Shown piece after piece: positions 10,788 to 22,813 of a stretch of 64,000 bases of DNA. The notes under the pieces were generated by a model. The model did no database searches, was not told the DNA's origin, and saw only the letters and a list, made by a program, of their open reading frames with translations. The position numbers and the translations under genes were made by a program. The number at the start of each line of letters is the position of its first letter. Positions within the stretch are counted from its first letter, which is position 1. Source of the DNA: Tribonema minus (lineage: Eukaryota > Sar > Xanthophyceae > Tribonematales > Tribonemataceae); contig JAFCMP010000077.1 of assembly GCA_017506865.1 (NCBI GenBank), forward strand, positions 1 through 64,000. Direction: 5' to 3'.

Positions 10788-13366
10788 AGATCCTCGGCGC
10801 TGCTGCGCAGGGATGCGGAGGAGGTCAAGGTGTGCCGCTGGCGCTGTCGTGCTGCTGCTGCCGCTGCTGCTGCTCGCGCGAGTGGCGGCGGTGCGCAGCA
10901 GCGGCAGCGGCGCTGCTGAGGCCATGCAGCCCCGCCGGTGCCGAGCGCAATGCGCGTGGCAGGCTGCGAGCGCTTGTGGCAGAGGCGATGCAGCCGACGT
11001 GCGAAGGATTTGGGTCGGGTATGCTGGTAAACTGGCCACTGACTCCTAGCCAGGGCTGCTGCTGCCGTAGGGACCTGCTCATGGCCAATGGCCTGGAGCT
11101 AGTGCTCCTGGCCTTCTGGGCGCTGCCGAACCTCAGTCAGGATGACCACTGCCTGACACCTCACACCAGGGCGACGCCGCAACAACGACGCGAGCTGATT
11201 GATTGGCAGGGGGCAGACACTCCCCCTTCCTGCATTCTGGCTATCGCCGGGGCGGGGTGGAGCATGGTCCCCTTCATCCTGAGTGCTGTCATTGATGGGT
11301 TGAGTTCATGTGGGGGCGTGCCCCCCCCCCCCCCACGTAGGGGCATGCAATTCAGTAAGGCGGGCCAAGTCAGCCCTACATACTGCTACCGGAACTGGCC
11401 CATAGACGCCTCCAGTTACGATACCACCACCGCCGCCGCGCCCGGCGCAATGCGCCCCAGCACACAGGCGGTTACAGGCGGTTACACGTGGACCGATAAG
11501 GCGGGCAGGACAACACGCACAGTTTGCCCCTTCCGCCGCGCACAACACAGCTGTGCCACCGCACACGGTGCACGCCCAATGCCCCCCCTCTCCTCTCCCC
11601 CCTCCTTCGCGCAGTTTGTACATATTGAGAGCGGGGGGGGGGGATTCGGGGGTCTGTCGGCGCTGTGCTATGAGCACGCACACCACGGCTCGGCCCCTTG
11701 CACTACCGCCGTGGCTTCTGCAGCTGCTACGGTGGCGGCGGCAGCCGCGGCCTGACAGCAGAATCCAGCATGTATTACTTTAATGTCTGATGCGGCTCTG
11801 TGCGTGCAACTGGTGCTGTGCTGCAGTAACGTTGCTCGACATGTAATCGCCAGCACGCACTGCGGCATTGTGTTGTAGCGCATGTATGCGTTGATGATTC
11901 ATATGCGTTGATCATTTACACATCAGTGTCAGTGGCTGAACTGTAGTGTCCTGGTATGTAGGCTACAGTAGTATGTGACGCTTGAGGTGCTGAATTGGCT
12001 GAGGTGCTTGAGCGCATGCACTGACATGTGCTGACTTCAATGATGCAGTGATGTGGTCTGATCTGCTCATGTGCTTGACTTCATTTGATGCATTGACATG
12101 GCATCACACCGACATGCTCACATTATTGATCTGCTGATGTGCTTGATTAGTCATGACTTGCTTGAGGCACTAGAGCCCATGATAATCTTGACCTGCTGAC
12201 TTGACTGAGGTGCTTCAAGCACGCTGACCACGCTGACCTCGTTGATGAGCAGACATGGCTGATGTGCTGACAAGTTGACTACGCAATGACATGACTTGAT
12301 TGAGGCACTCAGCCAATTCAGCACCTGAAGCGGCACATACTACAGGTGCAATATTGCTACGCCTCGGCCAGGTCAAGCACATGACCAGTTCAGGCGCACA
12401 TCAGGCGCATCAGTCTGCTAGCTAGAGGGGCCAACGTCATAGACCGGGACTCTGACTCAATGAGTCGCTTATGATCAGACTGACTCATCGGATCCACGTG
12501 GCACATTAATCCGAAGGCGTGAGCGAATAAACTTTGAAGCACGTGCTTGCTCAGGGGCTGCGCCGCTGAGCGGGCCAGTGCCCGCCATACGTCTAGGCCC
12601 CACCTGGCGCGGCGATGGCGGTGGCTCCTTCCAGCCACCAAAGCGAGCCGTGAGCACGAGCGAGGTTGGCGGTCAAGCGCGCGCACACAAAGTAGATCAG
12701 CCTAGTTAGCTTTGCCATGCACTCCGCCTGTTTGATCGTTCTGGTGCCCATCATAGGCTGTGTGGCTGGCCTGGTTCCACCGCCGCCCTCAGCACTACCG
12801 CGGTTTGGCAACCACCGGGTCCACGGTGAGCAATTGACGGCGATGTCTTGTTGACTTCCATCGCCTGTTTTGGCTGATTGCTGAGGCTGTGTACAGCCCG
12901 CTGACTGCAGTAACGAACAGCACAGTGGTGTCTGCTTTCCGAGGCAGGCAGCACTTTGGGTACACACTTTGTCTGCACAGCTTGGTGCAGCACCTGCGCC
13001 GCTGTCGCATACTAAATCTAACCCAGCGCCTCTGTTGCACGTTAAAACTCTACCGTAGCATAACGAGCTGCTCCAGCGCAGCTGCTCGTGGGCAGCAGCG
13101 GCAACCACCCTGTTCTCGTGATGTCTCCTTCACAATGTTCCATGAGCGAATGCGTGCTTAAACCTGGACGAGGCACAAGACTTGGACTTGGACAGCTTGC
13201 TTTGCCATTGTTCAGCAACGCATGAAACGAATTATACAAGAGCCTGGCTGGCTTCATCCATGGCTGCGCCATTACATCATGATGCCATTATCGTGCTGCT
13301 GCGACAGGAGAGCCATCTGTGAGGTCCAATCAAGAGCAGCCTAGTGCCTCGCAGGCGGTCGGCGAA
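10788..13366. other. Intergenic with degenerate tandem DNA
   Basis: A 323-codon open frame at 10784-11755 is carried by GC-rich composition and shows no domain. From about 11880 to 12330 the DNA is made of short, drifting repeats of the type TGATGTGCTTGACTTCAATGATGC, without a clean period. The rest to 13366 has only short shadow frames. Confidence 0.45.
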
Positions 13367-13654
13367 ATGGCGCCAGGTGGCGTGCGCCCTGAAACGGTGG
13401 CAGATGTGCTGCTGTTCGAAATCCGTCAACAGCAGTCCGAAATCCGTCAACAGCAGTCGAAGGCGGCTGAGGACATGGCCGCACTGGCCAAGGGGGTGAG
13501 GGCACTGGAGGACAGGATTACCACACTCAACGGCAATGTCATGGCCATGAGCGGCACGCTCGGGTTGATCAGTGCACTGGTTGTTGGCCTGATGATGACC
13601 GTCATGGGTGTTCTGATGCTGAGGCTTATTGGCCTGTCAGATCTGTTCAGGTGA
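13367..13654 (+). CDS. Small coiled-coil protein with one C-terminal membrane segment
   Basis: A 95-residue frame from ATG at 13367. Residues about 10-50 form a heptad-rich segment (ETVADVLLFEIRQQQSEIRQQQSKAA) continuing through KGVRALEDRITTLNGNV. Residues about 60-88 are strongly hydrophobic (GLISALVVGLMMTVMGVLML) and end in RLIGLSDLFR. The EIRQQQS heptad is an exact 18-nt tandem duplication in the DNA. The architecture resembles small tail-anchored or holin-accessory-like proteins, but I recognise no family. CAG|GTGAAG at the end could be a splice donor rather than the true C-terminus. The frame differs from its surroundings in having protein-like periodicity. Confidence 0.42.
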   Translation: MAPGGVRPETVADVLLFEIRQQQSEIRQQQSKAAEDMAALAKGVRALEDRITTLNGNVMAMSGTLGLISALVVGLMMTVMGVLMLRLIGLSDLFR

Positions 13655-16430
13655 AGCCCCACGCGTACAAACATGCCACGTAGACCCATGTACCTATGCA
13701 CCGTGGCAACAGCCACATGACGTGCGCGCACACAGACCCCCCCACACACACAAGGGCCCAGCGCACGCGCAGAATGAACGATTCAGGCTTGCATATTCCG
13801 TGGGCTACACGATGTTTCTTGATTTTGAATTGCTTGACTGCAAGACAATATCATGCATACCTTGCTCACAACTTGGCTTGCAAGCTGAATTCGTTCGCAA
13901 CGGCAACTGGCCTGGCTGGCAGAAACTGAAGCCATGATTCAACAATGAGCCCGAGGCATGCAGTGAGCACGCAGCAAGTTGTGCTCAGTTGACTTGACAA
14001 CTCGTGAGCATTGGACTGCCATGGCCGGTCCTTGCCAACTGTTTGCAATGGTGACTGGCTTGGGCTAGATGCACCTGACGACGTAGTTCATCTTCGAGGC
14101 TTGCAGAGCTGCATGAACCAGCACTGAGTGATGCAACTGCCAACATCGTGGCCCAGCTGCTTCTGGCAGCAGGTGCCATGGTAATGCATTTTCATGAGGC
14201 CAGGTGATACCAACAGCGCACTGGTGTCAACAGCATGATGTGGTATGAGAGCAGCTGAGGCGCAGACGAAGCTGGCACAGCAGGACGTGATAGCGCACTT
14301 CTGATACTGCCATAAAAGCTGCATGGAGTATTTGTATTCCTCTGGACAGAGTATGCGCTTGAAGCTACGTAATGTGGTATCAACAGCCATGACATACAAT
14401 GTTACATTGTGTGCTGACCTCCTGCTTTGCCCTGCTTGCCAACATACACATCTGCAGTGTGCAATGAAGCAGCGTCGGGTGTGGTGATGCCTTTGACAAC
14501 CCCCGGCGGTGGAGCAGTCATCACAAAACTCAGTGGAGTCGCGCAGCCCTTCAAACGCACGAAATGGCTGCTTACCTACAGTTCAGTGTGACTGACATTT
14601 GCGCTTCAAGTCTCTCAAGTCTAGGGGAAAGTTATGCTCCCGTGTTGTTTTGCAACCAGGTTTTGGGCATTTGTAAGATATTGCTTATGTCATTGCACAC
14701 GTTGACGCATGTGCCGCTTCCTGTGCCCCCTGCTTCCTCTGCTGTGCACTGACAACGGTGTGCCTGTCTGCATGGCCAGCTTTCCAACATGTTTGCCATA
14801 CAACAACCCTGCCATCAAATTTCCACAGCTTGTGAGCAAACACAATGCTCTTGTTGCTTTTACGGCACCATCATGGTGCTCTCTATCTGCACGCGTCCCT
14901 AGGACTTCCCCCCAGCCCGCAGGGCTATCATCAACATTAAATCACACTGCGGTACTTTGAATTTGAAGTCTGAGTATGCCTCGTACAGCTGGGCGTCTCC
15001 ACATGGTTCTTTTGTGTCGCATCTTCACAGCGCAATCGGAGAGAACAACATGATGTACGAGGTACATGGTATAGAAGTCTCATCTTGGAACAGGCTCACC
15101 AAAAATGAAAGTCTCAGTCCTCATGCCAGGCCTTGGTCCCAATTTGCAGCATATGCAGAACACGTCAAGCAAAGTAGACCATAAAATTAAAACCCTCTTG
15201 ACCTGCAAGTTTGTCAATCCCCCCTGTGCGGCAACACCAAGTTGCTCTGGGGTAGCCGAATCTCAAAATATTTGGTGGCCGTCGTTGTGCCTGTGATGCT
15301 CTCGCATCTACCAGACAGCATGGCAAAATGGTGCACACAGCTACCAGACACTAATGTGCTAGTTGTTGCACATGCAATGAAGAGCTGCTGGCGCACGCAC
15401 AGGGCTATAATGCAAACAATAGAAAAGAAAGTGAATGTCGAACACACCTTGGCACCATACAACGAGGCGAAGGGAATGTACCACACGCTCTGCAAAAGTG
15501 CACAAGGTTTGCTGTTCCGCATTGTGCGCGCTTCCGAAGACTTGAATGTTGCACTGCCACACAGAGACACGTCATCTACAACTGTCAAGCACACACCCAC
15601 AGTGTCAATGGCGCCTGCAATGTTGCAGTCGCAGTACAGTTGCAATATGGCTCGGCACGACTTCAACAACTGCCTTGCACTCCCTCCGGCTGCTGACTTC
15701 ATGCACAGCCGCAATGGCTGCGATGCTCAGGAGCACAGTGCATGACGTACTGCGCCCGCAGCGGGCACCGCTCGAGGCAACAGTGTCAGCACTCAGCAAG
15801 CATAGTGTCGGCAGCACGTGACGAGTCAGTGGCAACCGTGCTGGAAACTAGCGCGGTTGCGCGCCGGACACGGGCCATGAGCAGCAGCAGCAGCAGCGGC
15901 ACCGGCAGTGCTGCAGAAGACTGCTGTGCGCCGCTGGGCTGTGCCGCCGCGCTGCGCGGCCGCGCTGCGCAGCCGCGCTGCGCTGCTGCATCGCGGGAGG
16001 AGCGTCGCCAGCACTCGTCAGCACACGCGACCGCCGTTCTGCCCCATAGGCACACAGAGCGGCGCAAAGTCGCTGCTGCAGTGGCTGCAACAGCACGCAG
16101 CTGCAGCGGCGGCAGCAGCGGCAGCTGATGTGATAGAGCGGCAGGAGCGCATGCGGCACCAGCAGCTGCCGCCGTCACCGCCGCAGCAGCAGCAGCGCAG
16201 TAGCAGCAGCAGCACTACATTACATCGCCACAGAGCCCTACTGCCACTGCCCTGCTCAAGACCACCATCATCAGCAACAGCAGCGGAGCTGCAGCGGCTG
16301 CGGCCGCTGCCACCGCCATCGCCGCTACCGACAAAACCATTGCCGTTGCCGCTGCCGCCACCGCTGCCGCTGCGGCCGCTGCCGCCGCCGCCACCGCTGC
16401 TGCCGAAGCAGCACAACTACAGCGCACGCC
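13655..16430. other. Intergenic, AT-richer, then low complexity
   Basis: Between 14,500 and 15,750 the DNA is less GC-rich, and both strands carry a long frame over the same stretch (15242-15745 + and 15214-15714 -). Neither has a motif I recognise, so I cannot choose; a decayed gene or element is possible. From 15,880 to 16,430 the DNA is GCA/GCG/CCG-rich and opens many Ala/Pro/Arg frames of no meaning. Confidence 0.4.
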
Positions 16431-17071
16431 AGCGCACACGACCGCACCACCACCGCCGCCACCGCCACCGCTGCCGCTGCGTCAGCACTACTACACCACG
16501 CCAGCGCATGCGACCGCACCGCCACCACCAGCACCACCGCCGCTGCCGCCACCGCCCGCCCCCGCTGCGCTACGCGAGCGCGTCGACCGCACCACCACCG
16601 CCGCCGCCGCCGCTGGCCATCGCCGCCGCTGCTGCTGTGCACTACAGCGCGCCACCGCACGCAACCGCACCACCACTACCACCGCCACAGCCACCGCCAC
16701 CGCCACCGCCCGCCCCCGCCACCACCATTTTCTGCATCCGCTGCGCTACACGAGCGCGTCGTCGGGCACGCAGATGAAGACGCAGTGGCGCGCCGCCACC
16801 GCTGTTGCTGTGCACTGCAGCACGCGACCGCACTACCACCAGCACCACCGCCACTGCCACCGCCATCGCCCACCCCGCTACCGCCATTTTCTGCGTCCGC
16901 TGCGCTACATGAGCACATCGTCGGGCACGCCGATAAAGACGCAGTGGCGCGCCGCCACCGCTGTTGCTGTGCACTGCAGCACGCGACCGCACTACCACCA
17001 GCACCGCCGCCACTGCCATCGCCATCGCCCGCCCCCGCCGCCACCGCCACCGCCCGCCTGCGTCCGCTGCG
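16430..17071 (-). repeat. Tandem copies of the 3' end of the cupin gene, stop region included
   Basis: The last about 60 bp of the cupin coding exon (17072-17130: HCVFIGVPDDVLV, stop) recur at about 16740-16800 and 16905-16965, about 165 bp apart, and decay further to about 16430. Each copy is followed by the same CCACCG/CACCAG-rich stretch. This array lies downstream of the stop, so it is not an intron array. It may be 3' UTR. Confidence 0.75.
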
Positions 17072-19835
17072 CTAGACGAGCACGTCATCGGGCACGCCGA
17101 TGAAGACGCAGTGGCGCGCCGCGCCGCCCACGGCGCGCGAGCGGTGCCCCCGCCCCCACGTGTCCTCCACGAACATGACCGTTCCCGCGGGGAACGCGCG
17201 GCGCTCGCCGGAACTGGTCTCGATGTCCACGCCCGCGTCGAGCGAGACGATGAACTGGCGGCGCGGGGCCACGTGGAAGTCAAAGTCGTAGTCGCCGGGC
17301 GTAGCGCGCAGGAGCACGCAGCTCGCGGGAAACAGCTCCTGTCCGGAGCAGCAGCGGCAGCAGCAGCGGCAAGATTGAGGAGTGAATTGAGCATGATCCT
17401 GGCAGCGGGGTTTGGAGCGAGTTGGAACGCGCAGAACTCAATTGCCGATACCAGTGTAGAGTTTGAGCTGGCGGCGCGGGGCCATGTGGAAGTCAAAGTC
17501 GTAGTTACCGGACGTTGCGCGCAGCAGCACGCAGCACGCAGCTCGCAGGAAAGAGATCCTGTCCGCGGCAGCAGCGGCGGCGGCGGTGGCGGCGGCGGCG
17601 GTGGCAGCAGTGGCGGGAATGGGGTTAGAACTGGGCATGATCTCGGCGGCAGGGTCTGAAACCCCCCCGAGTCGGTGCAACCAGACACTGGCGATGCCAG
17701 TGTAGAGGGTGAACCGATATCAAAAGGACATTACTACAGATTTCATGAGTTGAAGTTTGATTTCGGAAGCTCCAGACTAAAGTCGCCGGGTGTTGCGCGC
17801 AGCACCACGCAGCTCGCTGGGAACAGCTCCTGTGGGCGGCAGCAGCGGCGGCGGCAGCAGCGGCGGCGGCAGCAGCGGCGGCGGCAGCAGCAGCGGCAGC
17901 AGCGGCAAGATTGAGGTGTGACTTGAGCATGATCCTAGCGGCGGGGTTTGGAGCCCGAGTTAGTGCGACTGAAACTCAATCGGCGATATGTACCAGTGTA
18001 GAAGCTGAACCGATGCCAATGGGCCACTTTTGCAGAATTCATGAGGTGAAGTTTGGTGGTCAGACTCAAGAATACAGTCGCCGGGCGTCGCGCGCAGCAG
18101 CACGCAGCTCGCCGGGAACAGCTCCTGTGTGTGCGGCGGCAGCAGCGGCGGCAGCAGCAGCGGCAAGATCGGGGTGTAAATTGAGCATATGCTGGCGGCG
18201 GGGTCTGGAGCCCGAGACGGTGCGATCAAAATTTGATCGGCGATATGTGCCGGTGTAGCGACTGAACCGACGCCAATGAGACGCTTTTACATACTTCTAT
18301 TTGATGAGAGTTGAGGTTTGGTGTCGGAGACTCCAGAATATAGTCGCTGGGTGTTGTTGCGCGCAGCAGCACGCAGCTCCCCAGGAACAGCTCCTGTGCG
18401 CGGCAGCGGCGGCGGCGGCGGCGGCAGCAGCGGCGGCAGCGGGAATGGGGTGTGAAATGAGCATGATGCTGGCGACGGGGTCTGGAGCCCGAGTTGGTGC
18501 GAGCGATGCTCAACTGGCAATACCAGGTAGAGATTGAAACGACGCCAATGCAACAGATTTACATGTTTCATGAGTTGAGGTTTGGTGTTGGAACCTCCAG
18601 AGTAAAGTCGCTGGAAGTTACGCACAGCACCACGTGCTCTCGCTCAGAACAGTTCATGCATTTGAGTAGCAGGAAACGTGGTGCTCTCGCTCAGAACAGT
18701 TCATGCATTTGAGTAGCAGGAATAGGAATTGACTGGTCATCATAGGGTTTAGAGCCAAGGTCAGTAGTCGACAAACAAACCTCGGTGAATGATGTCAATG
18801 CGTGCAGGCTGGACGAACACCAACACTTCGTTCACAATCATCAACGGTATGTACGAGGCTGATGTTTGAACTTCAAGGAGTGCTAGAACAGTCTACACTG
18901 AGAATCATCGTAGTGAGATCAGTGATCAAGGCAGTTAAACAAGGACGGTCTGCGCTGGCATGAGTACTCTATGTGTTATGGCAGTAAAAATATGTCAACT
19001 CGCACAGCGGAGCGGCGCTCGCGAGCTCAGCTGACCCTGCGCTGTTTCTACAAACACCAACAAGAAGGACGTAGCTTCGTGGACACTCACGCAGCAAGGG
19101 TTAGGGTGCAGGCTAATGAATGCTTCGCATATGTGTGCACATGCATGATGTCAAATGAAGCACATGCGCAGATGGAACGAAGGCCGCGTACCCAACGACA
19201 GCGCGCCGATGCTGTCGCCGCGCGCTTGCGCCCCCCACAGTCGAATAGGCAGGTAGGTACACTGCAGCGTGAGGTAGGCGAAACATGCTGTGCATACGTA
19301 TGCGCGTGCATGTGCACACGTATAGGCACGTGACATCAAATACCGCGCACCCACCGACAGCGCGCCGATGCCGTTGCCGCCCGCGGGCGCCCCCACGTGC
19401 ACGCGCTTCTCCGCAAAGTAGCTCTCCCCGCTCGCGTCCACGCACACGGCGGGCACGATCCAGTCCCCCGCGGCGTTGATGTACGTTGGCGGCCCAGACG
19501 CGCTCGGCGGCGCAACCCCCGGCTCCGGGGAACTCGTGCACATGCGCAGCTCTATCTGCTCCAGCTTGGAACGCAGCACCATGACCTGTGAATGATGGCG
19601 GCGGCGGCGGCGGTGCGTGCGGGGAGGGCGCGTGCGGTGAGCAGCGCGGCGTGTTTTGCACCGTGCGCAGCGTCGAAGAAGAGCTGCGATGCGCAGTGTC
19701 TGATATGCGCGCGCACGCCGCCGTTGCGCTGCCACGTGTGATAGCGGTCAGGGGGGCGCGGGAGGAGCTGCGGTGCATGACGTCGACTGTCGCGCGCCGC
19801 GCAGCGCTAGCGCCTAAACTCAATCCCTTGCGCAT
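17072..19835 (-). CDS. Cupin-domain protein, two sure exons plus a tentative first exon
   Basis: Sure exons are 19355-19585 (77 codons) and 17072-17338 (89 with stop), joined in phase 0 by CTGTCG|GTGGGT and CAG|GAGCTG. Together they read GESYFAEKRVHV...GALS|ELFPASCVLLRATPGDYDFDFHVAPRRQFIVSLDAGVDIE, then FPAGTVMFVEDTWGRGHRSRAV. This is the layout of small single-domain cupins found in many bacteria and algae (GESHF segment, PRRQ strand, FxxGDxxxVEDTxGxGH motif). The reaction is unknown. A tentative first exon, 19662-19835 (MRKGLSLGASAARRATVDVM...), is Ser/Arg/Ala-rich like an organelle transit peptide and also ends in phase 0, but its donor ACG|GTGCAA is weak. The 2 kb intron is packed with decayed copies of both flanking exon ends. 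Confidence 0.68.
17440..18625 (-). repeat. Acceptor-side exon copies upstream of the cupin last exon
   Basis: At least four copies of the acceptor plus the first about 90 nt of the exon (SCVLLRATPGDYDF...) lie at about 17500-17560, 17770-17840, 18060-18125 and 18330-18400, with a weak fifth near 18590-18640. Spacing is about 280 bp. Each is preceded on the gene strand by a GCC/GCT-rich polypyrimidine run and followed by a degrading tail (HEFCK, SVQLLHWYISPI). Similarity to the real exon falls with distance. Confidence 0.8.
18628..18722. repeat. Near-perfect 49 bp tandem duplication
   Basis: A unit containing GCTCTCGCTCAGAACAG, TTCATGCATTTGAG and TAGCAGGA occurs twice in direct succession with almost no differences, so it is young compared with the surrounding arrays. 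Confidence 0.85.
19190..19240 (-). repeat. Donor-side copy of the cupin 77-codon exon
   Basis: The end of the exon at 19355 (GGNGIGALS|GTGGGT) is repeated about 150 bp into the intron as GDSIGALSLG, with the donor changed to TTGGGT. The flanking TGTGCACATGCATG-type sequence is repeated too. Confidence 0.7.
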
Positions 19836-21412
19836 CTGAGCCGCCAGTTGATAGCGCCGGCTGCACCAGCCGGAGGCCCCAAGTGACTCGTGGCACAACT
19901 GGCACGAGTCGCCAGCTTACTCGCAAGTACTTTGCCAGTTTGACTCGCGAGTGTACTCACGAGTCCCAGCTAGGATCAGGGTCACAAAAAGGGTTAGTCC
20001 CTTCCCTGGCCCTAACCCTAGCCATTACGTAAGTGTTATCTACAGGCCTGATAAGAACTGTGGAAGCACTTCAAGCCTCAGAAGCAGTTGCGCCAGTTGC
20101 GCCTGTGCCTGGCCCAGCGCTGAACTCAGTCGCTGCCAAGCCAAGGTTGATCAAGTTTAGGTGCTAGCCCTGCCAACGCCGTCGCGTCGCGCTGCAAGTC
20201 TGAGAGCCGACTGATGACAATTGGGGGGCCAGGGAGGGGGGGGGGGGGGGGGCGGCGGCAGCGCCGCACCAGGGTCCAGTGTCTTGGGATCGGGTGCACC
20301 TCCCCTGCTACAGTCTCAAGACGCGAAACGGTTGCCTGTGCCGAAGCACAGGACGTGTGCAAACCGCGCAGCGTTTCCTCTGAATGCGACGCGCTTCGTT
20401 GAGGTCCTGATGCTGATGACGCAGCAAGCAGAAAGCAGCAGTGCACAGTTGGCAGTGCTCAAGAGAGTTTGACGCAGCGGATGGCGGCAATCTGCGGTCT
20501 GAGGCTCGGTCTTAAGAGGCCACGGCGCATCCCAGAGGTCCATCTGCCCTGACCATGGCTGTGAGGAATAATTACTTGTGGTGACGTTGGCGGTCTTTTC
20601 AGACCTGCCGTATCACTGATCTGATTTCTGCTCTGGTCTCGCCATCATCACCGTTTTATGAAAACTTTATCAATTGAGGCCGGTGGGCACTGCGCATGAA
20701 AAAAAGAGGAAATGTTTCGTACTTCTATTTGGTTTGTCTCACCGCTCTGATTTCATCACCCGAAAACCCCAGCTCCTCTGACTCCTGCAGATCCGTTTCC
20801 GTGACCTTCAATAAAGCCTGGCCGTCCAGCGCCAGCATTAGCTGCAGGCGTCGCCACGGTGATGCATCTGTTGTTGAGGTGCTGTGCAGCAAGTCATGTA
20901 CAAGGCAGTTCCAACATGTACAGACAGTGCAGCAAAGCCGAGGCTGCTATTTAGCTGTTACAGTATTTTGGGCTCATTTGTGTAGAGGCGTTTGCACGCA
21001 AAGAATTACCATGAGCCATATGCCCTGACATGTAGTCTTGCGAACTGGGCACCTAAACTCTGCAAACACAGAATACGCGTAAAATCAGTTCAAGCTATGC
21101 ACTGACCAGAGACTCCAAAGTCTCGATGCCAATGAGACTAAGGCAGCTTTGCTCCTTTAGCCACGACGTCAGCTGCACGTGGTCCCATGACGATGGGGGG
21201 TCGGTTGTGTCCATCCCCTTGATCCACTGCACGCCAACTCAAGCTGTGTCTCTGCCTCTGCTGGTGGCACTTGACTGCGACCTCGCTAATCCTGCAAGTT
21301 GCAGCTGCTTCCACCACCAGGCATCAGATGAGAAACATGTCTTTACGCAGTGGTGCTTGTCAACACAGCAAGTCACGTGTGTCGAGGGCGGACTCACCCT
21401 AGGAAGTGCAAA
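19836..21412. other. Intergenic with one weak exon candidate
   Basis: Apart from the candidate at 20314-20472 and a telomere-like tract at 19990-20025, I see only short frames. A segment at 20060-20165 (+) reads TVEALQASEAVAPVAPVPGP and could be a small exon, but it lacks a convincing donor. Confidence 0.35.
20314..20472 (+). CDS. Possible terminal exon, unknown protein
   Basis: After an acceptor-like CTGCTACAG the frame reads SQDAKRLPVPKHRTCANRAA, then FVEVLMLMTQQAESSSAQLAVLKRV and TGA. It looks protein-like but is only 52 codons, and the opposite strand is open over part of it. No family is recognised. Confidence 0.22.
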   Translation, partial: SQDAKRLPVPKHRTCANRAAFPLNATRFVEVLMLMTQQAESSSAQLAVLKRV

Positions 21413-21609
21413 TCAGTGACACGCCTTCCGTAAGGTGTTGGCGGACAGGATGCGACTCAAGAGGGGGGCGCAGGCGTCCGGGTTGCGATCCTTGAGTTCC
21501 GGGTGGCTATCGACCCGCTCTTCTGTGAACGGCTGCCCCTTTTCGTGAACGAGGTCGCGCTCGGCATTGTCCGCTTGCCGGTACTGCAAGTGTGCGAGCC
21601 TGAGAGTGT
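21413..21609 (-). CDS. Probable last exon of an unknown minus-strand gene
   Basis: After CACCGCAG the minus strand reads, in phase 2, TLRLAHLQYRQADNAERDLV, HEKGQPFTEERVDSHPELKD, RNPDACAPLLSRILSANTLR, KACH and TGA. The composition (charged, helical, few runs) is unlike the Ala/Arg shadow frames around it, so I think it is real coding sequence. I do not recognise the family. Upstream exons would lie between 21,610 and 22,650; a candidate first exon is the ATG at 22649 (MAPGALVTADAAAKLSVPFH...), 165 bp from the divergent start of the phosphotransferase gene. Confidence 0.35.
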
Positions 21610-22813
21610 CTGCGGTGATTACTGTGAGTGTGGCTCAATCATCACAACATCATGGCGGCGGCGCAGCGCCTGACGTGAGCTAGGGCCGACCCCAGGGCTT
21701 GCAGTGCAACATGCACCCCTCTGACGCGGCAGAAGCTGTCTTCTTCACCGTGTTTGCGGCTCACATTTACCAAGAACATCCTCAACATTCGCCCGCGCGC
21801 GGTCAGGTGAGGCACGCGCAAGGCTTGCCAAGGCTTGCCAATGGTGCTGCTGGCGCCAGTTCGGGACCCGTTGCACGTGCCTTACCTCTGCGCGCACAAT
21901 TGAATGCTTCCAGCACCAGAGGACGTTGGTGATCGTGGGCCAAGAATGTTGTGAGAATGGCCTCTATTGAGTTTTGAACACGTGCATGTGGTGCCAACGG
22001 CCCGTCTTGCTGGAGCCACTCAGCGTGGTGGGAGTGGGCACTTGAGGTGCACCAGGGGGCACGTGTCTCCTTGGACATGTCATTTCAATTTGTGACTCTC
22101 CCTTTGGTGCCGTGCGCCTCCTTTTTGGACCCTTTGTTTGCATACCTACTGGGTGCTGTGTGGGCAGCTGTCATCTGCACGCTCAGCAGAAGCTCAGTTG
22201 CACTGCTCAGATGCATTCTATCATGTGTAATTGCGGTATTGCACATTGTTCAACAATGACAAAACGAACCAACGTGGCGAAAGCATACAGTGTGCTGTAC
22301 ATAGCCGCAGCACCCGTGCGCCCCCAACCCATCAATGGAGGGGTGCTCGATGGCGAAAGTGCGGCCAGAAGCGCTTTGATGACGCAGACCGCATCGCCTT
22401 CATCAGCGGCAACGCGCACTTTAACATTTGGCACCGCCGCTGTTGCCGCTGTTGCTTCCCACATCACCGATTGCAGCTGTGGCCGCCGCCGCTGCTGCCG
22501 CTGCCACCGCTGCCGCCGCTGCCATCGCCGCTGCCGCCGCTGCCACCGCCGCTGCCACCGCCGCTGAGTATCCATGTGATGTGCCAGAGGTGGAACGGCA
22601 CTGATAGCTTTGCGGCGGCGTCAGCCGTCACGAGCGCGCCAGGCGCCATTTATTGTCAGCCACAATGATGGAAGTCCGCCATGTTTTTTTTAGCTTCTAC
22701 AAGGGCCTTGTTTAGAGTGAGAATATTCACAGCTTTGATGCACACAGCCACTCTCTCCACGCAGCAGCAGCAGCAGTGACACTTCGTGACTTTGCTGCAC
22801 GAGGCTGCTCAGG
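21610..22813. other. Region 5' of the phosphotransferase gene
   Basis: Holds a GCC/GCT-rich low-complexity patch at 22430-22565 and a possible exon at 21711-21806 (+, MHPSDAAEAVFFTVFAAHIY... ending CAG|GTGAGG) that I could not connect to anything. The last 165 bp before 22814 may contain a bidirectional promoter. Confidence 0.35.

Noticed and set aside
10784-11755. Long open frame of 323 codons (+)
   Set aside because: Composition-driven: Cys/Ala/Pro runs, no domain, opposite strand also open. No splice or family support.
15214-15745. Overlapping frames of 166-167 codons on both strands
   Set aside because: Neither has motifs or clear codon character; without expression or homology I cannot choose one, so neither is called a gene.
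16642-17688. Minus-strand 348-codon frame over the cupin array
   Set aside because: It is a different frame running through copies of the cupin 3' and 5' exon ends; the true cupin frame is another one.
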